A stretch of DNA of 64,000 nucleotides. Source: Neorhizobium galegae (GTDB lineage: Bacteria; Pseudomonadota; Alphaproteobacteria; Rhizobiales; Rhizobiaceae). Every line of letters begins with the position of its first letter. The first letter of the stretch is position 1. Positions 55,509-64,000 of this stretch are shown piece by piece. The stretch spans positions 372,001 through 436,000 of the forward strand of contig NZ_JAGIPH010000002.1 of NCBI RefSeq assembly GCF_017877135.1, written 5' to 3'. The notes below the pieces were generated by a model. That model did not search any database, was not told the DNA's origin, and saw nothing but the letters and a program-made list of their open reading frames with translations. Both the position numbers and the translations under genes were made by a program.

Positions 55509-56710
55509 GGGATCTGTCTTTCCTTCTGTCGTCTGTCGAGTTCTGCCAGAACCGCGCCGGTGTGCTCGCCCAGCGCCGGGCTTGGTCGGTGATAGGAGAG
55601 AGGTGTTCTGGAGAGCACGATGGGCGTCCTCACACCTGGGATCGTCGTGCCGTCCTCTGCCTCAAGGTCGATGCGAAGGCCACGCGCCGCAATTTGCGGA
55701 TCGGCAAACATCTCCGCCACGGAATTGATCGGGCCGGCCGGAACGGCATTCTCGCCGCAGGCGGCAAGCAGATCGGCCTTGGTCCATTTCACCGTCTCGG
55801 CAATCACGGCCGCGCGCACGCTGTCGCGATTGGCCACGCGCGCCTTGTTGGTGGCATGGCGGGGATCGTCGGCAAAGGCTTCGATGCCGAGAATGGCCGA
55901 GAGCCGACGGAACTGGCCGTCATTGCCCACGGCGAGAATGAGGTGGCCATCGGCAACCGGCACAACCTCATAGGGGCTGATGTTCGGATGGGCATTGCCG
56001 AGTCGCACGGGCGCCGCACCCGAGACGAGATAGTTCATGTTCTGGTTGGCAAGCACCGCCGACATCACGTCGAGCAGCGCCATGTCGACCTGCTGGCCTT
56101 CGCCGGTCTTCATCACGTGGATGAGGGCCGCCTGGATGGCGGTGACGGCATAGATGCCGGTAAAAATGTCGGCAATGGCAACCCCGGCCTTCATCGGCTC
56201 TCCGTCCGGTGCGCCCGTCACCGACATGAAGCCGGACATGCCCTGCACGATGTAGTCATAGCCGGCGAGGCTCGCATAGGGACCGTTCTGCCCAAACCCG
56301 GTAATCGAGCAGTAGACGAGGCGCGGGTTGATGGCCTTCAGGCTGTCATAGTCGAGGCCGTATTTCTTGAGGCCGCCGAGCTTGAAATTCTCGATGAAGA
56401 CATCGGCATCGGCGACGAGCTGGCGCACGATCTCCTGACCCTCGGGCGTGGAGAAATCGACCGCGATCGAGCGCTTGCCGCGATTGGTGGAATGGTAATA
56501 GGCGGCAGACAGGTTCTCGCCGTCCTTGCCCTCGACGAAGGGCGGACCCCAGCCGCGCGTATCATCGCCGCCATTGGGGTTTTCCACCTTGATCACGTCG
56601 GCGCCGAGATCGGCCAGCATCTGGCCCGCCCAGGGGCCCGCCAGCACGCGCGCCAGTTCGATCACGCGGATGCCGTTGAGGGGTGGTGTGTTGTGGGTCT
56701 CGCTGGTCAT
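55505..56710 (-). CDS. CaiB/BaiF-family (class III) CoA-transferase
   Basis: The 401-residue protein has GIRVIELARVLAGPWAGQMLADLGADVIKVENP and GQNGPYASLAGYD as family signatures. The probable catalytic Asp181 is in AIADIFTG. It moves CoA between carboxylic acids, as in formyl-CoA:oxalate or succinyl-CoA transferases. It is transcribed first and overlaps the ThDP enzyme gene. The pairing implies activation of an acid to its CoA ester followed by ThDP-dependent decarboxylation or lyase cleavage. Confidence 0.9.
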   Translation of the reverse strand: MTSETHNTPPLNGIRVIELARVLAGPWAGQMLADLGADVIKVENPNGGDDTRGWGPPFVEGKDGENLSAAYYHSTNRGKRSIAVDFSTPEGQEIVRQLVADADVFIENFKLGGLKKYGLDYDSLKAINPRLVYCSITGFGQNGPYASLAGYDYIVQGMSGFMSVTGAPDGEPMKAGVAIADIFTGIYAVTAIQAALIHVMKTGEGQQVDMALLDVMSAVLANQNMNYLVSGAAPVRLGNAHPNISPYEVVPVADGHLILAVGNDGQFRRLSAILGIEAFADDPRHATNKARVANRDSVRAAVIAETVKWTKADLLAACGENAVPAGPINSVAEMFADPQIAARGLRIDLEAEDGTTIPGVRTPIVLSRTPLSYHRPSPALGEHTGAVLAELDRRQKERQIP

Positions 56711-56784
56711 GTCTTCTCGCCGGTCTACGCATGCTGCGGTGTCAGTTGGTGTCCCAACAGGAAGATTGCTGTTGCCTCGGTAGT

Positions 56785-56863
56785 CCCCCTCATCCGCCCT
56801 CCAGCCAACCCTTCTCCCCGACGGGAGAGGTCTGCCGCGCGAAGCGGAGGCGGTGTGAGGGGC
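56785..56863. repeat. rhizobial palindromic intergenic repeat, copy 5
   Basis: The unit opens CCCCCTCATCCG and closes GTGTGAGGGGC, with an inner CTTCTCCCCGACGGGAGAGG hairpin. It is related to 27705-27765 in opposite orientation. It fills the gap between the CoA-transferase and lysophospholipase-like genes. Confidence 0.6.
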
Positions 56864-56937
56864 CGCGCGTCACAACAGGCGCCTTCCTTCCATCTCCCTC
56901 ATACCGTCACCACCCGGTCGCGGCACTTGATATCTAG

Positions 56938-57900
56938 TCATGAGGTCATTCCCGCAACGGCAGGTGCCGCGGGTGTGGACAGATTTGCCGTGGCCCAATC
57001 GGCAAACTCCCGCATGGCCGCCTCGCGGCCGATCTCGTTTAATGTTTCGTGGCGCATCTCGGGGTAGATGCGTTTCGTCACGCGCGAAAAGCCGCTGGCG
57101 GCCAGACGATGCGACAGCGAGGAAATCGCCTTGCCGCCTTCGGTTGCCGGATCCTGTCCACCACCGACCAGATGGATCGGCAGATCCTTCTTCAGGCGCG
57201 CCAGAAGCTCTTGTTCGGTGCCGCGAAAACTCAAGGCAAACACATCGAGCCACAGCGAGATGGAGATATCAAAGCCGCAGAGCGGATCGGCGAGATAGGC
57301 GGCAACTTCGGCGCGGTCGCGCGACAGCCAGTCGGCTTTCGTCTGGTGGTCGGGCATGGCGCGGCCCCAGGTGTCGAAGGTGAGTTTCGGCAGCAGCAGG
57401 CTCGGCACGTCGGATCCCTTCAGCGCCCGTTCGGTCTTCAGAACCACCTGCGCCAGCCGTCCGGCGGCCCCGACGGCGAAGTTGGAATTCCACACGGCCA
57501 GTCCCTGATAGGCGCGCGGGTGGGAGAGCACGGTGTTGAGCGCAATCAGCCCGCCCATCGAATGGCCGAAGAGAAGGATCGGCAGGCCCGGATGAGTGGC
57601 TGCGGCATGATCGCTGACGGCCTTGACGTCTTCAATCACCTTGTCGACGCCGTCCGTGCCGGCAAAGCGCCCCTGCGGCGCATCCGGCGCCTTCGTCAGC
57701 CCATGGCCGCGATGATCATGGGCATAGACGTGAAAACCGCAGGAGGCCATGAAGCGGGCAAATGGCTGATAGCGGCCACTGTGCTCGCCAAGGCCGTGGC
57801 AGATGTGCAGGATGGCTCGGCCAGCCCCCTCGGCGGGCGCATGTCGCACGGCAAGATCGGCGCCGGATGGGCTTTTCAGCCGTTTAACTGTCTCGAACAT
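56938..57900 (-). CDS. lysophospholipase/monoacylglycerol-lipase-like alpha/beta hydrolase
   Basis: The 320-residue serine hydrolase (Hydrolase_4/PldB type) has the ILHICHGLGEHSGRY oxyanion segment, YAHDHRGHGLT and the nucleophile elbow GHSMGG. The acid is in GGGQDPATEGG and the histidine in MRHETLNE. No signal peptide is present. ATG 57900 has GAGGAAGAG upstream. It is divergent from ettA, 90 bases apart. Likely substrates are monoacylglycerols or lysophospholipids. Confidence 0.88.
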   Translation of the reverse strand: MFETVKRLKSPSGADLAVRHAPAEGAGRAILHICHGLGEHSGRYQPFARFMASCGFHVYAHDHRGHGLTKAPDAPQGRFAGTDGVDKVIEDVKAVSDHAAATHPGLPILLFGHSMGGLIALNTVLSHPRAYQGLAVWNSNFAVGAAGRLAQVVLKTERALKGSDVPSLLLPKLTFDTWGRAMPDHQTKADWLSRDRAEVAAYLADPLCGFDISISLWLDVFALSFRGTEQELLARLKKDLPIHLVGGGQDPATEGGKAISSLSHRLAASGFSRVTKRIYPEMRHETLNEIGREAAMREFADWATANLSTPAAPAVAGMTS

Positions 57901-57990
57901 GCACTCTTCCTCCGCTTGCCGCATTGCTCCGGCGGCCCGTTTCGCCTAGATAGCGTCCAAACCCCCAAAGACGCCGGAGCAATTATCCCA

Positions 57991-59640
57991 ATGGCACGTC
58001 AGTTTATTTATCACATGTCCGGGCTCAACAAGGCCTACGGCGCAAAGAAGATCCTCGAAAACGTCAACCTGTCCTTCTACCCGGATGCCAAGATCGGTAT
58101 CCTGGGTCCGAACGGCGCCGGTAAGTCCACCGTCCTGCGCATCATCGCCGGCAAGGACAAGGAGTTCACCGGTGAGGCCTGGCTCGCCGAAGGTGCGACC
58201 GTCGGCTATCTCGAGCAGGAACCGCATCTCGATCCGGCCAAGACCGCGTTCGAGAACGTCATGGAAGGTGTGGCCGACAAGCAGGCCGTGCTCGACCGTT
58301 ACAACGAACTGATGATGAACTATTCCGACGAGACGGCGGAAGAGGGCGCAAAGCTCCAGGACATCATCGACAGCCAGAGCCTGTGGGATCTGGAACAGCA
58401 GGTCGAGATGGCGATGGAAGCGCTGCGCTGCCCGCCAAAGGACGCGGACGTAACGGTTCTGTCGGGTGGTGAGCGTCGCCGAATCGCGCTCTGCCGCCTG
58501 CTTCTGTCGCAGCCGGACCTGCTGCTGCTCGACGAACCGACCAACCACCTGGACGCCGAGACCATTGCCTGGCTCGAAAAGCACCTGCGCGCCTATCCGG
58601 GTGCCGTGATGATGATCACCCACGACCGCTACTTCCTCGACAATGTCACCGGCTGGATTCTCGAGCTCGACCGTGGCCGCGGCATTCCCTACGAAGGCAA
58701 CTACTCGGCATACCTCACGGCAAAAGCCAAGCGCATGCAGCAGGAATCCCGTGACGAAGCCGGTCGCCAGAAGGCCCTTTCGCGCGAACAGGAATGGATT
58801 GCCTCCAGCCCGAAGGCCCGTCAGGCCAAATCGAAGGCCCGTATCAAGGCTTACGAACAGCTGGTCGATGCGGCGGAAAACATCCGGCCCGGCGATGCGC
58901 AGATCATCATTCCGGTGTCCGAGCGACTCGGACAGGTGGTCGTCGAGCTTGAAGGCATCAAGAAGGGCTTTGAAGGCCGCACCCTCATCAACGATCTGTC
59001 GATCAAGCTGCCGCCGGGCGGCATCGTCGGCATCATCGGTCCGAACGGTGCGGGCAAGTCGACGCTGTTCAAGATGATCACCGGCCAGGAAAAGCCGGAT
59101 GCCGGGTCGATCCGCATCGGCGACACCGTGCATCTCGGTTACGTCGACCAGAGCCGCGATTCGCTGGACCCGAACAAGACGGTCTGGGAGGAAATTTCCG
59201 GCGGTGCCGAAATCATCAAGCTCGGCAAGTTCGACATGAACTCCCGCGCCTATTGCGGCGCCTTCAACTTCAAGGGCGGTGACCAGCAGCAGAAGGTCGG
59301 CAATCTCTCCGGTGGTCAGCGCAATCGCGTGCATCTGGCCAAGATGCTGAAGGCCGGCGGCAACGTTCTGCTGCTCGACGAACCGACCAACGACCTCGAT
59401 ACGGAAACGCTGGGTGCGCTCGAAAGCGCGCTCGAAGCCTTTGCCGGCTGCGCCATCATCATCAGCCACGATCGCATGTTCCTCGACCGTCTGGCCACCC
59501 ACATCCTCGCTTTCGAAGGTGATGGTCATGTCGAATGGTTCGAAGGCAACTTCGAGGACTACGAGCAGGACAAGGTCCGTCGCCTTGGCGCCGATGCGCT
59601 GAACCCGGGCAGCCAGTCCTACAAGCGTCTGACGCGCTGA
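57991..59640 (+). CDS. ettA: energy-dependent translational throttle protein (ABC-F ATPase)
   Basis: The 549-residue protein has two ABC domains and no membrane region. First Walker A is GPNGAGKST with signature LSGGERRR and DEPTNHLD; second is again GPNGAGKST with LSGGQRNR and DEPTNDLD. YLEQEPHLDPAKTAFENV and the arm near 95-140 are characteristic of EttA, which binds the ribosomal E site and gates the first elongation step when ATP is low. ATG 57991 starts the protein as MARQFIYHM; the longer frame is upstream read-through. A strong terminator follows. Confidence 0.95.
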   Translation: MARQFIYHMSGLNKAYGAKKILENVNLSFYPDAKIGILGPNGAGKSTVLRIIAGKDKEFTGEAWLAEGATVGYLEQEPHLDPAKTAFENVMEGVADKQAVLDRYNELMMNYSDETAEEGAKLQDIIDSQSLWDLEQQVEMAMEALRCPPKDADVTVLSGGERRRIALCRLLLSQPDLLLLDEPTNHLDAETIAWLEKHLRAYPGAVMMITHDRYFLDNVTGWILELDRGRGIPYEGNYSAYLTAKAKRMQQESRDEAGRQKALSREQEWIASSPKARQAKSKARIKAYEQLVDAAENIRPGDAQIIIPVSERLGQVVVELEGIKKGFEGRTLINDLSIKLPPGGIVGIIGPNGAGKSTLFKMITGQEKPDAGSIRIGDTVHLGYVDQSRDSLDPNKTVWEEISGGAEIIKLGKFDMNSRAYCGAFNFKGGDQQQKVGNLSGGQRNRVHLAKMLKAGGNVLLLDEPTNDLDTETLGALESALEAFAGCAIIISHDRMFLDRLATHILAFEGDGHVEWFEGNFEDYEQDKVRRLGADALNPGSQSYKRLTR

Positions 59641-59737
59641 ACCTGACCGGCTTGATCGTCACTCGCGATCAGCGGGTGACGGTTGCCTCAGGGGCATGCC
59701 TTCCGGCTCGTGAAGCCGGCAACGGTTCGTGACAATA

Positions 59738-59778
59738 AAAAGCCCCGTGTGTTGCGCTGCAGCATGCGGGGCTTTTGT
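59738..59778 (+). terminator. rho-independent terminator after ettA
   Basis: A perfect 10-bp stem (AAAAGCCCCG / CGGGGCTTTT) spans a 19-base loop and is followed by GTTTTC. The rest of the 59641-60066 gap is the AT-rich upstream region of the chemoreceptor; no gene is seen. Confidence 0.75.
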
Positions 59779-60066
59779 TTTCATTGCGATTTCAAAATTT
59801 CCCGCTCATGTCGCTTCACTATAACGGCGCATGATCCTGTGCGTTGTTATGCCGGAATGCGTCGCCTTTTGATGGTCTCAAAAATATGGAACGGAGTGAC
59901 TTTGTGACTTCAAATCCCCTTTTAGAGATAGACTTCAAATGTATACAGATTTGTAGTGTTTCCGTTTTATTTTCCAGTGAAATGGACTGCCATGATTGGC
60001 AGCGGCAGACGATTCCCGCCCGGCGAGCATGAGGCTTCTCGTGGAGATGCAACGGAGGAGGGTGCG

Positions 60067-62250
60067 TTGTCGCCACTCGGAAAGCTTTCATTTCGCAAAA
60101 CTCTGTCTTTGCTAGCTCTTGTTCCCCTTGCGGCGGCAGTCGGCCTCGGTGGGATGCTCGGTGCGAGGAACTATGAAAATTACAGGCAGTTGCAGAGGGC
60201 GGAAGCCTTCGCCGGGCTTGCCTATGCCGGTGGCGAGTTGATGATGACGATGCCTCTCGAAGCGGCACCGACCAGCGCGCCCGAAAAGCAGAAGATCCGC
60301 GAAAAATCCGATGCGACCTACAAGCAGATGATGGACCAGTTGGATGTTCTGGCATCCTATGGGTTCAATGACCCGATCACCCGCGAAATGCGCGGCAAGC
60401 TTACGGACACCTATTCGCGCATTCCCGAATACCGCCAGAAGTTGGATGCCGGCGAAAATGATCCGATCCTGCCGCTTCGCTATGCGCAGCCGGTGGCATC
60501 CGCCGGCCTGGCCCTGGCTTTGCGCAGTGCCAACCTCACCACGGATCTTGCCCTGTCTGGAGACATTCGTGGCCATCACGCGTTGATGAAGGTGAATGAG
60601 GGCTATCTCATTCTCGCCCGCATGGGCCAAGTCTATATCCGCAACGGCAGTCTCGGCAAATCGGATGTTATTCGCCTGGCCGGTGCGCTCACCCAGATGC
60701 GGACCTACGACGCTCCCTTCCGGGAACATGCGTCTCCAAAAATCATCGCCCGTTTCGATGACTTCTTCCAGACGCCGGAAGGCGGCAGGATTGCCGGGCA
60801 GATCAAAGCCATGGAATCCCTTGAGGACTACAAGGGAGGCCCCGAAGCCTTCGACGGTTGGCTGAGTGACACGGCCAAGCGTCGCGACTACGTGGGCGGC
60901 GTGATCCGCGACAACGGGCAGATGATGCTGGACGCGACGCAGGCGCGGCTGACGGCGGCCCATAGCCAGATGCTGATCGTCATCGGCGGCCTTGCGGCGT
61001 TTGTCGTCCTGGTCATCGTCTTCAGCGTGGCGACAACCCGCGGCCTTGCCGCCCGCATCCGCCGGATCGGCACCGCGATGACGGATCTGGCAGGCGGCGA
61101 TTCGTCCCGCTCCATTCCGTTTACCGATCGGTCCGACGAAATCGGGCACATGGCGCAATCGGTGGAAGTGTTCCGCCAGGCGGCCATCCGCAACGGGCAG
61201 CTGGAAGCCGAAGCCGTGACCAGCCGCCAGCGCATGGAAGCCGAGCGTGCGCAATTGCAGGCGCGCGCCGAAGCAGAAGCCGAGGAGCGTCTCAACCAGG
61301 CAACCGGAACGCTTGCCGCAAGTCTGCGCCGTCTGGCCGGGGGGGACATGGTGTGCGAGATCGAAACGCCGCTTGCGCCGCAGTTTGAAGATCTGCGGGC
61401 AGACTTCAATACCTCCGTGCGGCAGCTGCGTGATGCACTGTTGAGCGTCGGCGGTTCGGTGACGACCGTCACCAACGGGTCGAAGGAAATCTCCGACGCG
61501 TCCGACAATCTGGCCAAGCGCACGGAACAGCAGGCCGCATCGCTTGAAGAGACCGCGGCCGCACTTGAGGAAATCACCGCCAATGTCGTGGCGACCTCCA
61601 AACGTACCAGCGAGGCACGCGACGTCGTCCGTGACGCCCGCACGCGGGCCGACCACTCCGGTTCCGTGGTGCGCAATGCGGTCTCGGCCATGCAGCGCAT
61701 CGAGGAATCCTCGCACCAGATCAACCAGATCATTTCGGTGATCGACGAGATCGCGTTCCAGACCAACCTTCTGGCGCTGAATGCTGGTGTGGAGGCTGCC
61801 CGTGCGGGGGAGGCTGGCAAGGGTTTCGCCGTCGTGGCGCAGGAAGTGCGCGAGCTGGCCCAGCGCTCGGCAAATGCCGCCAAGGAGATAAAGGCGCTGA
61901 TTTCCAAATCCACCACGGCCGTCTCCGAAGGCGTCAAGCTGGTGAGCGACACGGGCGAGGGCCTCTCGGCCATCGAACAGCTGGTGCAGACGATCAATGC
62001 GCATATGGATGCGATTGCGACCGCCGCCCACGAGCAGTCGACCGGGCTTGCGGAAGTCAACACTGCCGTCAATCACATGGACCAGGCCACCCAGCGCAAC
62101 GCGGCGATGGTCGAGGAAATGAATGCAGCCGGTGCCGGTCTTGCGCAGGAAAGCGTGCAACTGTCCGATCTTTTGTCTCGCTTCCGCCTGTCAGGTGCCG
62201 CACGGGTGCAGGGGCAGCCGTCCGGGCGCGGCTCTGCCCGGGCCGCATAG
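60067..62250 (+). CDS. methyl-accepting chemotaxis protein
   Basis: This 727-residue receptor has one N-terminal membrane helix ([15 protein letters not shown]), a nitrate/nitrite-sensing-like helical periplasmic region (about 35-295) and a second helix ([19 protein letters not shown]). A HAMP domain follows, then a coiled-coil signalling domain whose tip carries [35 protein letters not shown]. No C-terminal CheR-tethering pentapeptide is seen (it ends ...SARAA). TTG 60067 is chosen as start because GGAGGAGG lies just before it; ATG 59992 or 59956 would add an unusual polar extension. Confidence 0.92.
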   Translation: MSPLGKLSFRKTLSLLALVPLAAAVGLGGMLGARNYENYRQLQRAEAFAGLAYAGGELMMTMPLEAAPTSAPEKQKIREKSDATYKQMMDQLDVLASYGFNDPITREMRGKLTDTYSRIPEYRQKLDAGENDPILPLRYAQPVASAGLALALRSANLTTDLALSGDIRGHHALMKVNEGYLILARMGQVYIRNGSLGKSDVIRLAGALTQMRTYDAPFREHASPKIIARFDDFFQTPEGGRIAGQIKAMESLEDYKGGPEAFDGWLSDTAKRRDYVGGVIRDNGQMMLDATQARLTAAHSQMLIVIGGLAAFVVLVIVFSVATTRGLAARIRRIGTAMTDLAGGDSSRSIPFTDRSDEIGHMAQSVEVFRQAAIRNGQLEAEAVTSRQRMEAERAQLQARAEAEAEERLNQATGTLAASLRRLAGGDMVCEIETPLAPQFEDLRADFNTSVRQLRDALLSVGGSVTTVTNGSKEISDASDNLAKRTEQQAASLEETAAALEEITANVVATSKRTSEARDVVRDARTRADHSGSVVRNAVSAMQRIEESSHQINQIISVIDEIAFQTNLLALNAGVEAARAGEAGKGFAVVAQEVRELAQRSANAAKEIKALISKSTTAVSEGVKLVSDTGEGLSAIEQLVQTINAHMDAIATAAHEQSTGLAEVNTAVNHMDQATQRNAAMVEEMNAAGAGLAQESVQLSDLLSRFRLSGAARVQGQPSGRGSARAA

Positions 62251-62330
62251 GCGCGAAAGCCTTGGCCCTTGCTGGCTTCGCAGCGTTTACATAATCGACA
62301 CCGGTGTTTACACCTCATTGAGCAAATTTC

Positions 62331-62358
62331 GAAAAGGGCGGCGCAGGCCGTCCTTTTC
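62331..62358 (+). terminator. terminator after the chemoreceptor gene
   Basis: GAAAAGGGCGG pairs with CCGTCCTTTTC (one G-U pair) across a six-base loop, 80 bases past the receptor stop. The stem itself supplies the T run. Confidence 0.65.
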
Positions 62359-62400
62359 ATGTCCGGCACAGGCTTTGGACTTGTCACGCGGCTGAAAATC

Positions 62401-62420
62401 ACATAAACATATCTTTATGT
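62401..62420 (+). promoter_or_regulatory. 20-bp near-palindrome, candidate autoregulatory operator
   Basis: ACATAAACATATCTTTATGT differs from the metH palindrome at one base and from perfect symmetry at the same base. It ends 24 bases before the regulator's ATG. Autoregulation by the encoded ArsR protein is expected. Confidence 0.65.
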
Positions 62421-62444
62421 GTTGATTGTGGATGGATTGTTGCG

Positions 62445-63485
62445 ATGGGTCTGCCGCTGGACAGTCTGGTGGGAATTTTGAAGACGGCGGGGGAGCCAAC
62501 CCGGTTCCGGCTGCTGGCGCTTCTGTCCGGCGGGGATCTGACGGTGAGTGACCTCACCGATATTCTCGGCCAGTCCCAGCCGCGCATCTCCCGCCACCTG
62601 AAGCTTTTGACCGAAGAGGGCCTGATCGAGCGCTACCAGGAGGGCGCCTGGGCCTATTTCCGGCTGAAGCAGGACGGACGGGCGGCTGTCGTTGCGACCA
62701 ATCTTCTATCCGCCGTCGATGCGGCCGATCCGGTTCTTGCCCGCGATGGCGAGCGCTTGGCAACGGTCAAGCGGGCGCGGGCGGAGCGGGCGCAGGCGTA
62801 TTTCAGCCGCAATGCGTCTGAATGGGACGAACTGCGCCGCCTGCATGTAAGCGATGCCGATGTCGAGGCCGCGCTCCTGAAAACGCTGGGGCCCGACAAT
62901 GTCGATGCGCTCCTCGACCTTGGCACCGGCACCGGCTGGATCCTGCAGCTTCTGGAGGCGAACTACCGGCGGGCGGTCGGCATTGATGCGAGCCGCGACA
63001 TGCTGGCGGTTGCCCGCGCCAATCTCGACAAGGCCGGCATCGTCAAGGCGAGCGTTCGCCACGGCGATATCTTCAACCTGCCGCTGGAGGCGGGGGATTT
63101 CGATCTCATCACCATCCATCAGGTGCTGCACTTCCTCGACGAGCCCGAGCGCGCCATTGCCGAGGCGGCCCGCGTGCTGCGCCCCGGCGGTCGCCTCGTC
63201 ATCGTCGATCTGGCCCCGCATGCCTTTGATTACCTGCGTGAGGAACACGCGCATCTTCGTCTCGGCTTTTCCCACCAGACGGTGACGGAGTGGCTGGAGA
63301 AGCTTGGCCTGACCGTCGGGAAGATCATCGATCTTCAGCCGAAGTCGCAAAAGCCGGCCTCCGCGCTCACCGTCACCATCTGGCTTGCCACATCGCCTCT
63401 CGGTTCCAGGGCACAGGCCCTCAATGTGCCGGCGATGGAAAAAGCCGCCCCCCGCAAATCCCTTCTGTCGGAAATCGAGCTATGA
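62445..63485 (+). CDS. ArsR-family regulator fused to SAM-dependent methyltransferase domain (SahR/SamR-like)
   Basis: The 346-residue protein joins an ArsR winged helix (residues about 5-85: PTRFRLLALLSGGDLTVSDL, SQPRISRHLKLLTEEGLI) to a class I methyltransferase-like domain with motif I LLDLGTGTGW (about 158-167) and later VLRPGGRLVIVDLAP. The gene overlaps metF by ATGA, and operators of the same sequence precede it and metH. Proteobacterial SahR and related ArsR proteins repress SAM-cycle genes in response to S-adenosylhomocysteine, so the methyltransferase-like domain may be the SAH/SAM sensor. Catalytic activity is uncertain. Confidence 0.88.
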   Translation: MGLPLDSLVGILKTAGEPTRFRLLALLSGGDLTVSDLTDILGQSQPRISRHLKLLTEEGLIERYQEGAWAYFRLKQDGRAAVVATNLLSAVDAADPVLARDGERLATVKRARAERAQAYFSRNASEWDELRRLHVSDADVEAALLKTLGPDNVDALLDLGTGTGWILQLLEANYRRAVGIDASRDMLAVARANLDKAGIVKASVRHGDIFNLPLEAGDFDLITIHQVLHFLDEPERAIAEAARVLRPGGRLVIVDLAPHAFDYLREEHAHLRLGFSHQTVTEWLEKLGLTVGKIIDLQPKSQKPASALTVTIWLATSPLGSRAQALNVPAMEKAAPRKSLLSEIEL

Positions 63486-64000
63486 GCACCGTCGCCCCCC
63501 TGTCCCGCAAGGCCCAGCCCTTCCGGCTCTCCTACGAATTCTTCCCGCCGAAGTCGCCGGAGATGGAGGATCAGCTCTGGCAGACCGTTGATGCGCTGTC
63601 GCTCTATGAGCCGGACTTTGTGTCGGTGACTTACGGCGCCGGCGGCACCACCAAGGCGCCGACCTTCTCCACCGTCAAGCGGATGATTGACGACATGGGA
63701 CTGGCAACGGCCTCGCATCTCACCTGTGTCGACGCGGACCGGGAAGAAACGCATCAGGTGATCGAGGACCTGCGCCAGCTCGGCGTGCGTCACATCGTGG
63801 CTCTGCGGGGTGATCCGGCAGCCGGCATCGGCACCGCCTATATGCCGCACCCGAAGGGCTATGCCAATGCGGCGGAGCTGGTGGTGGGCCTGAAGGAGAT
63901 CGGCGGTTTCGAGATTTCCGTCTCGGCCTATCCGGAAAAGCATCCGGAAAGCGCTAATGTCGCCCGTGATATCGAGATGCTGAAGCGCAAGGCCGATGCC
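63482..64000 (+). CDS. metF: 5,10-methylenetetrahydrofolate reductase, truncated by the window
   Basis: The first 173 codons run off the window end. The frame starts MSTVAPLSRKAQPFRLSYEF and shows FFPPKSPEMEDQLW, FVSVTYGAGGTTKAPT, HLTCVDADREET, HIVALRGDPAAG and SAYPEKHPES, the FAD- and folate-binding motifs of MetF. It makes the methyltetrahydrofolate used by MetH. ATG 63482 overlaps the regulator's stop, so the two form one operon under the 62401 palindrome. Confidence 0.95.
   Translation, partial: MSTVAPLSRKAQPFRLSYEFFPPKSPEMEDQLWQTVDALSLYEPDFVSVTYGAGGTTKAPTFSTVKRMIDDMGLATASHLTCVDADREETHQVIEDLRQLGVRHIVALRGDPAAGIGTAYMPHPKGYANAAELVVGLKEIGGFEISVSAYPEKHPESANVARDIEMLKRKADA

Overview
The window looks like a chromosomal segment of an alphaproteobacterium of the Rhizobiaceae (Agrobacterium/Rhizobium type). 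It is GC-rich and dense in ABC importers. It carries family-typical pieces: a full-length B12-dependent MetH, an ArsR-methyltransferase fusion next to metF, a VirC1-like ParA ATPase, and several palindromic intergenic repeats of the kind scattered through rhizobial genomes. I see no tRNA, rRNA, insertion sequence, prophage or CRISPR array. Genus is not resolvable by reading alone.

Layout. 1-13 kb is an organosulfur-scavenging island: an orphan Tat-exported peptide-type binding protein, a DszB-like desulfinase, a DszC-like flavin monooxygenase, an Rrf2 regulator, a divergent SfnB-like oxidoreductase, a flavin reductase, a TauABC-type importer, SsuD, a FAD/NAD(P)-binding protein, and two very small genes at the head of the ssuD operon. 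Similar AT-rich motifs, all pointing at the sulfur genes, lie upstream of its transcription units. 13-21 kb is a small serine hydrolase, then an arabinoside operon: ArsR-type regulator, GH51 arabinofuranosidase and a CUT1 sugar importer. 21-29 kb holds small unknown genes, a polysaccharide deacetylase-like protein, a DnaA-box cluster, a large PAS hybrid histidine kinase, a GNAT acetyltransferase, a repeat mosaic and an AGE-family sugar isomerase.

29-35 kb holds metH, with a perfect 20-bp palindrome in its promoter, and an MFS transporter. 35-42 kb is a PP2C phosphatase, a Zn alcohol dehydrogenase, and an ABC importer of the Fe3+/spermidine class with an RpiR-type regulator. 42-48.7 kb is a catabolic cluster: N-formylglutamate amidohydrolase-fold enzyme, APC permease, glutamine-synthetase-like ligase, aldehyde dehydrogenase and Fe-dependent alcohol dehydrogenase. 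This set matches the logic of a gamma-glutamylated amino-alcohol pathway. 48.7-60 kb holds a ParA ATPase, an L,D-transpeptidase, a DUF4432 protein, a rhodanese-like TIGR01244 protein, RidA, a PPOX-fold flavoprotein, a ThDP enzyme overlapping a CaiB/BaiF CoA-transferase, a lysophospholipase-like hydrolase and EttA. 60-64 kb holds a chemoreceptor and then the ArsR-methyltransferase fusion overlapping metF, which runs off the end.

Two systems tie the window together. Sulfur scavenging (1-13 kb) would import sulfonates or sulfinates and release sulfite using reduced flavin. Methionine/SAM-cycle control would act through nearly identical palindromes (19 of 20 bases) in front of metH and the ArsR-methyltransferase-metF operon, 33 kb apart. 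No sequence search could be run: family calls rest on recognised motifs and remembered family sequences.
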